From Amyelois transitella (Eukaryota; Arthropoda; Insecta; Lepidoptera; Pyralidae): a stretch of DNA of 64,000 nt. A program made the position numbers and the translations under genes. The DNA is taken from assembly GCF_032362555.1 (NCBI RefSeq), contig NC_083523.1:2331501-2395500 (forward strand). The letters run 5' to 3'. Shown one piece after another: positions 54,117 through 64,000 of the stretch. The notes below the pieces were generated by a model. The model had not been told where the DNA came from. It saw only the letters and a program-made list of their open reading frames with translations, and did no database searches. The first letter of the stretch is position 1. Each line of letters begins with the position of its first letter.

Positions 54117-54350
54117 TGCCGTGCGGTTTCCGACACTTTTGAATAGAATCACTTCATATCCCTGCCATGGATGTCGTAAAAGGACACTAAGGGATAAGAT
54201 CTTGGGATTCCTCTTGTAGGCGATGGGATAGAAACCTGTCATTATTTGAATCTCATTTCCATTATAAAGCTGTACAGCTGAATGTGGTCAAGTCTTTTCA
54301 AGACTGTCGGCTCTTTCTACCCCGCATGGGATATCACGTATGTATGTGTG
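54117..54350 (+). repeat. Family A repeat, nearly complete
   Basis: From 'tgccgtgcggtttccgacac' to 'catgggatatcacgtatgta'. Confidence 0.75.
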
Positions 54351-55370
54351 TAACTTTAAACGGGGGAGGTTGCATCTGCACAAAATTTCTAAATTCCCTT
54401 TTGCAATTGCAAACAATTACAAATAACTGTTCGGCATCTCTATTGTCTAATTTAACAAAGGACAACAAAAATGCCCGTATCCCTCGAAGGCATCTGTTCC
54501 CGTTGACCGAGTAATTTTAACGAATCAGCGTTCGGATTGATAATTTTTTTTTAAATATTCACAAATTTCCAAAAAAAATCGCGATGTCTAAAATTGCGGA
54601 AAGCGACTAGTTTATTGGAACTAATTTTATGAATATGAGTAATTTTGCACATCTACCTACTTCGGAAATCGAAATCATAATATCTGTTACTACTGGTGCG
54701 CTAAATAAAACGATTGTAAGGAGAGAATTGAAAGGAATTGGAGTGTTAAACACGTTCGTTAAGGCTTACTAGGGCTGCTTCTGAATTTAAAATTTATTCG
54801 TTATTACCTATCAAATTAAAAATTAAGTTTTAATAATAAAAAGCAAAATGACATAGGGTCATGTGTCATGTCATTTTGGCGAAGTGGGTCCATTCTCTCT
54901 TCATTATTTTACAACTTAACCAACTATTACACGCCAACATGGCGGAAAATGTGTGGTTTACTATGTTATTATATAACCACCTATATGTTACCCATATTCT
55001 TAAATAAAAATTTTATATGAATTAAAATTATCGTATGTAGTAGAAGTGACAAGCTAGTGTTGTTCTGTAAAAAAATCCAAAACATGATAGTGAACAGGCA
55101 GGAAGCATAGAATATTAAGTTTCACGCTTGCTTTAACTTTTGACAAACGAAATAAATTTTTTCTTTATATTTTTAGGTCCCTAACTGAAGTACCAGTAAC
55201 CCTAGGGCTGCTAAATATATCTAGAGAAATCTGCGCGGAAGCATGATGTTATACGACATTGATACGTAATTATGTCAGAAATAGCTGTTCTCCGCGGTTT
55301 CTCTTGCCTTTCCGTAACCGCAGGACAGAGTAATAACGAGTCTATAACCACCTAAGGAATAGGACTATAA
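54351..55370. other. PI4K2 intron 2, unrecognised part
   Basis: No exon or repeat was recognised. A small perfect 11-bp inverted repeat (CAAAATGACAT) stands near 54845-54878. Confidence 0.4.
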
Positions 55371-55374
55371 TATA

Positions 55375-55566
55375 GAATCATTCCCGCGTGAAATCATTCC
55401 CGCAGGGACTCCGGGATAAAAAAAGTAGTAGATGTTATTTTGGGCCTTCAGCTACCTACGTACCAAATTTAATCGTAATCAGTCCAGTAGTTTTTGCGTG
55501 AAATAGTAACAAACATCCATACTGACATACTCATAAACTTTCGCATTTATAATATTAGTATAGATT
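55375..55566 (-). repeat. Helitron-like element, 3'-truncated
   Basis: The minus strand starts 'atctatactaatattataaa' and matches 19026-19210 and 59915-60110, but breaks before the CTAGT end. Confidence 0.5.
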
Positions 55567-55872
55567 ACCCAGCTGATGTCATAGCGGTATGAAGACAGAG
55601 GTAGGTAGAGAAGCCCTTATTATAAAAAAAAGCTCGGCCTGCCCTTTTACCTGCGCCCGGCGAAGTCGGCATGATCAGATGTTTCTTACCTGGATATGTC
55701 TTGCAAGCTTCCGCAAATGTGACCATATTTTTTCTGTCAACAAAGTTTATTGGTCGTTTAAAAATTTAACCGTAAAGTGGAAAAATTGTGTATCAATTCA
55801 AGTCAATAAACTTATTTTTTTTTTAATTTTCAATTTTATACGCATGCGTATTTTATTTATTTATTTTTTATA

Positions 55873-56034
55873 TACGGGACAAATTACACAGATTGAGTTA
55901 GCCTCGAAGTAAGTTCGAGACTTGTGTTACGAGATACTAACTCTACTAATAAATACTTATGTAGATAAACATCCAAGACCCAGACCTCCGGTGACACAGA
56001 CAAGCGCACTACCGCTGCGCCACAGAGGCCGTCA
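55873..56034 (-). repeat. Family C SINE with deleted B box
   Basis: The tail, 'aaatacttatgtagataaac' and the 'agcggtagtgcgcttgtctg' side of the head are present, but the B-box region between them is missing. Confidence 0.75.
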
Positions 56035-56547
56035 GATATATATTTTTTTAATTTGATTAATTTTGAAGTTGTATGAAGCCTCCGCTAAGTTTGCTCTTGC
56101 CACATAAGCGAGCAGGCGTGCCAAGCAGGCTGGCAGTGGTCGAGCGTACAGTAGTATAACAAACACTTTAAGGGGATAAGACGATGTTGAGTATTGTCGT
56201 TTTGTTTGGTATGTTTGTGACATAAATAATGTTTTTTTATGCCTATATTGATTTTACATTTTGGTAGCATTCTCGCCTGATCAATATTGCTCCACGGTGT
56301 GGCTAAATTAAAAAAAACAACTGTTTGATTTAAGAATTTGAATGTTCAAAACGATTTTTTTCTTGATTTATACTACAATAGACCTGACTAATCATGCCGT
56401 TACTATCCAGGACTTGTATAAATAAGGTAATTTCACAAAGCGACTACCATCCATCTTGTATCCAGCATACCCTGACGTAATTAATACAGCACGGACAATA
56501 GTTTTTGCACATATGAATATTCACCAAAGAGGAAGAAAGTCACTGAA

Positions 56548-56803
56548 ATGTACATACATACATATAATCACGTCTATATCCCTTGCGGGGTAGACAGAGC
56601 CAAAAGCCTTAAAAACACTGATAGGCCACGTTCAACTGTTTGGCTTAATGATAGAATTGAGGTGACAGGTTGCTAGCCTGTTGCCTAAAAGAAGAATCCC
56701 AAGTTTATAAGCCTATCCCTTAGTCGCTTTTTACGATATCCATGGAAAGAGATTGAGTGGTCCTATTTTTTTTTTCTAATGGTACCGGGTACCACACGGC
56801 ACT
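56548..56803 (-). repeat. Family A repeat, complete
   Basis: Begins with TACATACATACA and ends 'gggtaccacacggcac'. Confidence 0.85.
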
Positions 56804-57019
56804 GAAATGTTAATAGTATAAACGATGTATATTTGTTCGTTTTTAGGACAGTCATTATAATTGTTGATAATGACGTGCCGTCATAATGGTCTTGAATATT
56901 TTTATAAAAACTGGTTTCTAATTAATTAAGATTATTTAAGAATTCGATCAAGTTCGTCAACTCTTTCGCAATGATATTGAAATATTATTCAATATCTTAA
57001 TATCTATATAATTGTAATT

Positions 57020-57122
57020 CAATTCCATCATAAAGCCATACAACTGAACGTGGCCCTTCAGTCTATTCAATAATGTTGGCTCTGTCTTCCCCGCAAGGGA
57101 TATAGACGTGACTATATATAAT
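57020..57122 (+). repeat. Family A fragment
   Basis: 'aattccatcataaagccata' to 'atatagacgtgactatata'. Confidence 0.65.
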
Positions 57123-57462
57123 TGTGTAATATTTGGCAAATAAATGATTGAGTTTATTCACTTATGTCCAAATCAAATTCTTTCAAATATGTTAAGGCAT
57201 GATTGGCTCCAAAGATTTTGACAGCGACAGAATATATATTTTTTTAAATGTCTCATAACAATTTCGTGAGTCATTTCTGTCTCAAAGTTCAGAATAACAA
57301 TAACATACATATGTGACTCAAGCTGAACCGAGCTATGCAGTTAATATATACCTAAATATACCTATACGTATAGGTTATAGGTCGGTAATATTCACCGATA
57401 AAATGATGTTTCGGTTATTTACCTAAGTCAATAAGAAGGGGCTTGCTTCGGTACGAATTTTT

Positions 57463-57600
57463 CAATTCAATTCAAAATCTTTATTGCATATCATAAAGTA
57501 CAAAATAAATTTCTGGATATAAGCCTTCTGTATGTAAGCAAAGTTATTTAAATACAGGCTCTGAGCCAACAACTCGTTATAAATGTTAACGTGTATAACC
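57463..57600 (-). repeat. LINE-type 3' end fragment
   Basis: 'attcaattcaaaatctttat' reads on the minus strand as an ATAAAGATTTTGAATTGAAT tail, typical of Lepidopteran LINE 3' ends. There is no coding part. Confidence 0.4.
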
Positions 57601-57621
57601 ATAATTTAGTCCCAATTCATA

Positions 57622-57810
57622 TGATATCGTAAGAGGCGACTAAAGGATAGGCTTTTAAACTTGGGATTCTTATTTTAAGCGATGGGCTAGCAACCTGTCA
57701 CTATTTGAATTCTATGATAACGCCAAACAGCTGAACGTGGCCTGTCAATCTCTTCAGGACTGTTGGCTCTGTCTACCCCGCAAGAGATATAGACGTGACT
57801 ATATATGTTT
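57622..57810 (+). repeat. Family A repeat, 5'-truncated
   Basis: 'atgatatcgtaagaggcgac' to 'atatagacgtgactatatat'. Confidence 0.75.
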
Positions 57811-58146
57811 TACTTATTCAGGACTACCTAATTGATTTCCACGACTTCGTTCGGGTGGCAGAACGATTTATGTTAAAGTGTCATTTCTATATTTCCTGAA
57901 ATTGTGTTGTATAAAGTGCTCCAGTTTTCAAAATCGTTTGTGGCCTTAATGTTGCCTAGGCCTTATAGCTATACAACGAAAAATTTCATTGGAATCCGTA
58001 CAGTAATTACAGAGATTAGAATGTTAAAGAAAATTTTTTTTTTTCAAATTATTATTCTACTACTGTTTCTACATCGCCTATTTTTGTTTTCATAACTTTT
58101 TTGTTAATATGTTCTACACTGCACAGAAATTTCTTTTCTACTGTAA

Positions 58147-58407
<261 letters not shown>

Positions 58408-58427
58408 TGAGCAAATAAGCTCTTTAG

Positions 58428-58558
58428 TTTTGGCGAAATGGATGTACAAGTTATATTATACCTGTTTTGGCCGGACATGTTTATTCGGCTGCTTGTTAGA
58501 GGCCGAGGCGAGTCTGGTAGATTCTAAGTTTGGCTTGAAAATTGTTACAAAGACCAGG
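58428..58558 (+). pseudogene. Decayed duplicate of PI4K2 exon 3
   Basis: Only 38 bases after exon 3, the sequence again reads LAKWMYKLYYTCFGRTCLF, then LEAEASLVDSKFGLKIVTKTR, a diverged copy of the last two thirds of exon 3 ([17 protein letters not shown], then [20 protein letters not shown]). An acceptor-like 'aagctctttag' precedes it. The strong GTAAGT donor is lost (GG|TTATTAAG remains), the CCPCC motif is reduced to YYTC, and codons are missing. No stop interrupts the copy, but it lacks the ATP-binding lysine segment, so it could not replace exon 3. Confidence 0.85.
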
Positions 58559-58978
58559 TTATTAAGTTTATCAAAGAAGCATTTAAATCATGGTGCGTCC
58601 TCTCTGACCACGACCTTGGAATATGTAAGTCAGGTCATTATTATAGGATTCCTCACGAACTTTTTCTTCGCCGCTGAAGCATTAAAACTAGCGTACGTAA
58701 GTCAAGCAATTAAAATCAAAATGCTCCAAAATAATATACGGAAAAGTATACGTAGTGTTTTATAACCAGGTTTTCGTTAAGATATAATTTGAAGTTTTAA
58801 ATGTTTCTAAAAGGCTGGTTAAGATATTTCACCTCGGGCTCTGCGAAGCGCGTCGCGTATCAAAATTCTACACCGAACCGCAATTCAAGGCTTAGTAGGT
58901 TCTAGTTTATTATAATAAATGCTTAATACGTACATATTGAGTTTAAATCGCTGTTGACTAATTTGTTTAACGGCACAT

Positions 58979-59236
58979 ACAAACATACATATAGTCAAGG
59001 CTATATCCCTGGCGCGGTAGACAGAGCCAGAAGTCTTGAAAGACTCACAGGCCACGTTCAGCTGTTAGGCTCAATGATAGCGTTAAAATTTAAATAGTGA
59101 CAGGTTGCTAGCCTATCGCCTATAAGAAGAATCCGAAGTTATAAGCCTATCCCTTAGTCGCCTTTTACGACATCCATAGGAAAGGGATGGAGTGGTCCTA
59201 TTCTGTTTTATATTGGTACCGGGAATCACACGGCAC
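58979..59236 (-). repeat. Family A repeat, complete
   Basis: From 'acatacatatagtcaaggct' to 'gggaatcacacggcac', 115 bases upstream of exon 4. Confidence 0.85.
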
Positions 59237-59323
59237 GTTTAAAAACACCCTTATCAAATTATCAGTCTGTCAAGATCCGTGTAATCCCAAAGCCAGTTCA
59301 AAGATATATTACTTAAAACTTAA

Positions 59324-59521
<198 letters not shown>

Positions 59522-59914
59522 TGAGAAACTGTTATAAGAAGGAATCTTTTTAATGCTGCTCTCCTTAATTTTCGCTAACAAATAACAGAGAAGGAAGTTA
59601 GACTATTGAAAAAGTTTGTGGCATTATGTTTCTCATTGTGAGAATGTTAAACTTTGAAAGATGTTTCTCAATATGAGAAACATATGAATTTTCCATTACA
59701 AGTTTCCACATTGACCATAAATAAGAGGTCGCAAATGAAGCTGAGCTGATTTTCTGATCTATTAATCAATATGGAAGAGCATTTTTTTAACTTTTTGTTT
59801 ATTTATTAATAATATTGCTATTTATTTTTATGGAATGGATGTTCTCCAATCAAAACTTGCTTTGAAAATTTTCTTAACCAATGATATTTCAGCGTACATA
59901 TATCCTACTAATAT

Positions 59915-60110
59915 TATAAAAGTTTGTGAGTATGTCAGTATGGATGCTTGTTACTCTTTCACGCAAAAACTACCGAACCAATCACGATGAAATTTAGTAT
60001 GTAGGTAGCTGAAGACCCAGAATAACTTATAGGCTACTTTTTATCCCGGAGTTCCCGCGGAATTTATACGGTTTCCATGCGGACGAAGTCGCGGGCGGCC
60101 TCTTGTAATA
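59915..60110 (+). repeat. Non-autonomous Helitron-like element, short
   Basis: Starts 'ctactaatattataaaagtt' and ends 'gacgaagtcgcgggcggcct' followed by a degraded CTAGT. Confidence 0.5.
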
Positions 60111-60117
60111 TATATAT

Positions 60118-60529
<412 letters not shown>

Positions 60530-60552
60530 TAACGATGTACAGTGCAATATGA

Positions 60553-60890
60553 TGCCGTGTGGTTCCCGGCACCAAGAATAGGACCACTCCACAAAAGAAT
60601 AGGACCACTCCATCTCTCTTCCGTGGATGTCGTAAAAGGAGACTAAGGAGTAGGTTATAAACTTGGGATGCTTCTTTTAGGCGATGGGCTAGCAACCTGT
60701 CACTATTTCAATCTCAATTCTATATTAAAGCCAAATAGCCGAACGTTGCCATTCAGTCTTTTTGTCAAGACTGTTATCTCTGTCTACCCCGCAAGGGATA
60801 TAGACGTGACCATATGTATGTATGTAATAATTTGAATCTCAATTCTATCTTAAAGCCAAATTGCTGAACGTTGCCATTCAGTCTTTCAAC
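60553..60890 (+). repeat. Family A repeat with partial tandem re-copy
   Basis: A complete copy (60553-60826, with a short internal duplication of 'aataggaccactcca') is followed by a second partial copy of its middle ('atttgaatctcaattctatc'). Confidence 0.8.
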
Positions 60891-60936
60891 AAAGTTTACT
60901 GCCACTTCCAAGGCGTCAGTGCAGAAGAAGCGGTAA

Positions 60937-61380
<444 letters not shown>

Positions 61381-61796
61381 ATACATACAATGATACAATG
61401 TACTTATCACTTATTGACGTCACATCACTTAAATCTAATTATAACTACTACCGCTTTGAGAAGCGCACGTGTAGAAGAAGCGGCGGAACAAACTACACTG
61501 CAGCATTTTTATCGGACGTCAATTTACAAATATAGATCTCTTGAATCTAAATCATATACGAATGCACATTGTCTACATTAAATACATGAATGAATGTAGA
61601 ACTAATTATTTCAATACGAATATTTCGTCAAATATGTATGTAAATAAAGATAAAATAAAATATGTACAAATTATGTCAACGCCATGTTAAAAATGCATAA
61701 GCATTCAAGAGGCCATTTTGTCAAGCTCGGGCCACACATGTTTATCATATATATAATCCTCCGTGCTGTAATAATAGGCTTTCCTACAAAACTCAT

Positions 61797-61850
61797 CTTT
61801 AATCGCCTTTTACCACATCCATTGGAAAGAGATGGAGTGGTCCTATTATT
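61797..61850 (-). repeat. Family A fragment
   Basis: 'taatcgccttttaccacatc' to 'gagtggtcctatt'. Confidence 0.6.
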
Positions 61851-62149
61851 TCTTGTTTTGTTTTTTTGACGTGACAACTTCTTATAATTCGATTGAGCCG
61901 GCTGCACGCACGAAAAAACATGACTCATGCGGCGTTACCTCGCTCTGAGGCGTTCCATGTAAGAAGTGCAAGCGAGAGTGCGGAACGAGCGACAAAGAGG
62001 CACAATCGGCCTTCGCGTTCGGCAGCGTACACCTCCTTCTCTATATACATACAAATCTATTAAACAAATGAAATTAAAATTTTGTTTTGAAAAATTTCAA
62101 TTTCACCATTCCATTAGTATTTTCTTAAGACGTTGTCACGTTCAATTAC

Positions 62150-62647
<498 letters not shown>

Positions 62648-62677
62648 TAGGATTTATTGCATACATACATACATACA

Positions 62678-63025
62678 TATGTGCCGTGTGGTTCCCGGCA
62701 CCAATAAAAAAAAAAGAATAGGACCACTCCCATCTCTTTCCCATGGATGTCGTAAAAAGCGACTAAGGGATAGGCTTATAAACTTGGGATTCCTCGTGCC
62801 GTGTGATTCCCGGCACCATTACTAAAAAAGAATAGGACCACTCCCATCTCTTTCCCATGGATGTCGTAAAAGGCGAGGGATAGGCTTATAAACTTGGGAT
62901 TCCTCTTTTAGGCGATGGGCTAGCGACCTGTCGCTATTTGAATTTCAATTCTATCACTAAGCCAAACAGCTGAGCGTGGCCAATTAGTCTTTTTAAGACG
63001 TGATCATATGTATGTATGTATGTAA
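62678..63025 (+). repeat. Two family A repeats head to tail
   Basis: A truncated copy (62680-62795, broken at 'cttgggattcctc') is followed directly by a longer copy starting 'gtgccgtgtgattcccggca' and ending in TATGTATGTATG. Confidence 0.85.
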
Positions 63026-63190
63026 ATATGGTCACGTCTATATCCCTTGCGGGGTAGACAGAGATAACAGTCTTGATAAAAGACTGAATGGCCACGTTCA
63101 GCTGTTTGGCTTAGTGACAGAATTGAGATTCAAATAGTGATAGGTTGCTAGCCCATCGCCTAAAAAAGAATCCCAAGTTGGTAAGCCTAT
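63026..63190 (-). repeat. Family A repeat, inverted against its neighbour
   Basis: Begins 'atatggtcacgtctatatcc' and ends within 'gaatcccaagttggtaagcc'. With 62796-63025 it forms an inverted pair joined at their TATG/TACA ends. Confidence 0.85.
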
Positions 63191-63207
63191 ATTATTTATT
63201 TATTACT

Positions 63208-63285
63208 TATACTAATATTATAAAGCTGAAGAGTTTGTTTGTTTGAACGCGCCAATCTCAGGAACTACTGGTTCGAATTGAAAAA
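63208..63285 (+). repeat. Helitron-like 5' end fragment
   Basis: 'tactaatattataaagctga' and 'caggaactactggttcgaat' match 26100-26369; the 3' part is lost. Confidence 0.5.
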
Positions 63286-63387
63286 TTAACCTTGAAATTT
63301 TCGATCTAACTAGTGTATTATTAGAAAAAGTCTGAGAGGAATAAGAAAATCCTATCTCTTTATAATTAGCTTAATTTGATATAGAGC

Positions 63388-63535
63388 ATGATGAGAAACG
63401 AACTTTTTATTTTTATTAGATGATACTTAGGTATTAATTATCAAATAATGTATCATTGAGTTAGTATCTCGTAATACAAGTTTCGAACTTTCTTCGAGGC
63501 TAACTCAATCTGTGTAGTTTGTCCTGCATATATTT
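63388..63535 (+). repeat. Family C SINE tail half
   Basis: From 'catgatgagaaacgaacttt' to 'tgtgtagtttgtcctgcata'; the tRNA-like head is missing. Confidence 0.75.
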
Positions 63536-63562
63536 ATTTATTTTTATGTAATTCATTTTCAG

Positions 63563-63638
63563 GGAGCTGGTTCTTCCGTTGCTGTCAGACATGAATTTCG
63601 TTCAAGAATTGTGCGATGAACTACATTTATTATTTAAG
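63563..63638 (+). CDS. PI4KIIalpha: PI4K2 exon 8 (last in window)
   Basis: After 'ttcattttcag' one base completes Lys349, then ELVLPLLSDMNFVQELCDEL to LLFK (residues 350-374), matching the family's C-lobe. The donor AAG|GTCAGT follows. The remaining C-terminal part, beginning with the usual KDPGFD-type segment, must lie beyond the right edge. The 374 residues seen compare with about 480 for vertebrate PI4K2A. Confidence 0.95.
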
Positions 63639-63704
63639 GTCAGTAGGAATGTGTTTACAATTAAAACTTATTGATAATTATTACTTTTCTTGATAAAACT
63701 TGAT

Positions 63705-63955
63705 TGCATACATATGGTCACGTCTATATCCAATGCGGGGTAGACAGAGCCAACAGTCTTGAAGACTCAATGGCCACGTTCAGCTATTTGGCTAAATGAT
63801 AGAATTGAGATTCAAATAGTGACAGGTCGCCAGCCTATCGCCTAAAAGAAGAATCTCAAGTTTATAAGCCCATCCCTTAGTCGCCTTTTACGACATCCAT
63901 GGGAAAGAGATGGAGTGGTCCTATTCTTATTGTATTGGTGCCGGGAACCACACGG
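63705..63955 (-). repeat. Family A repeat, complete
   Basis: From 'gcatacatatggtcacgtct' to 'gccgggaaccacacggc', near the right edge of the window. Confidence 0.85.
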
Positions 63956-64000
63956 CTTTGAAACGGCAAAACTTGATTGTAAGATGTTATTCTTTTTTAT

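Overview
This window is AT-rich nuclear DNA from an insect, most likely a moth or butterfly (Lepidoptera). The evidence is spliced genes with GT-AG introns, arthropod TATA plus TCAGT-type core promoters, insect-specific secreted protein families, and a very dense load of short repeats of kinds typical of Lepidoptera (tRNA-headed SINEs, Helitron-like ends, a short repeat bordered by TACA/TATG microsatellite).

Layout. About 6.4-19.35 kb, plus strand: the last four coding exons of an R3HCC1L-like gene (RRM-like and coiled-coil protein), separated by a 9.5 kb intron that carries a truncated jockey-like LINE and by repeat-filled short introns. Its first coding exon was not found; a possible promoter/5' exon lies near 4.1 kb. 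About 23.38-24.63 kb: a 1.25 kb inverted-repeat element that still carries the first exons of two convergent genes, one a THAP zinc finger and one resembling the N-terminus of SWIM/YqaJ-recombinase-type insect proteins. About 27.65-30.08 kb, minus strand: a 3'-truncated gypsy-type LTR retroelement with a probable 5' LTR, primer-binding site, gag and partial pol in the -1 frame. About 31.0-47.1 kb: a cluster of six intronless genes for secreted proteins. Four of them (31.0, 39.2, 43.3 and 46.3 kb) are diverged paralogues sharing a lysine/aspartate/tyrosine motif that I associate with the DUF4779 family. About 48.15-48.97 kb: the end of a Kazal-like secreted protein gene. From 49.66 kb to beyond the right edge, plus strand: the phosphatidylinositol 4-kinase type II gene (eight coding exons in the window, the last about 100 residues missing), with an alternative first exon, a decayed duplicate of exon 3, and a 33-bp duplicated splice acceptor at exon 6.

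The remainder is mostly transposable-element debris. Repeat names used below are mine: family A (about 260 bp, unclassified, one end in TATG/TACA microsatellite), family B (3' part of an RTE-like LINE ORF2), family C (tRNA-headed SINE, about 230 bp), family E (a second tRNA-like SINE), and Helitron-like non-autonomous elements ending in CTAGT. The housekeeping genes (R3HCC1L, PI4K2) and the secreted-protein cluster show no sign of a shared pathway. The four paralogues look like a local tandem family, probably acting outside the cell.
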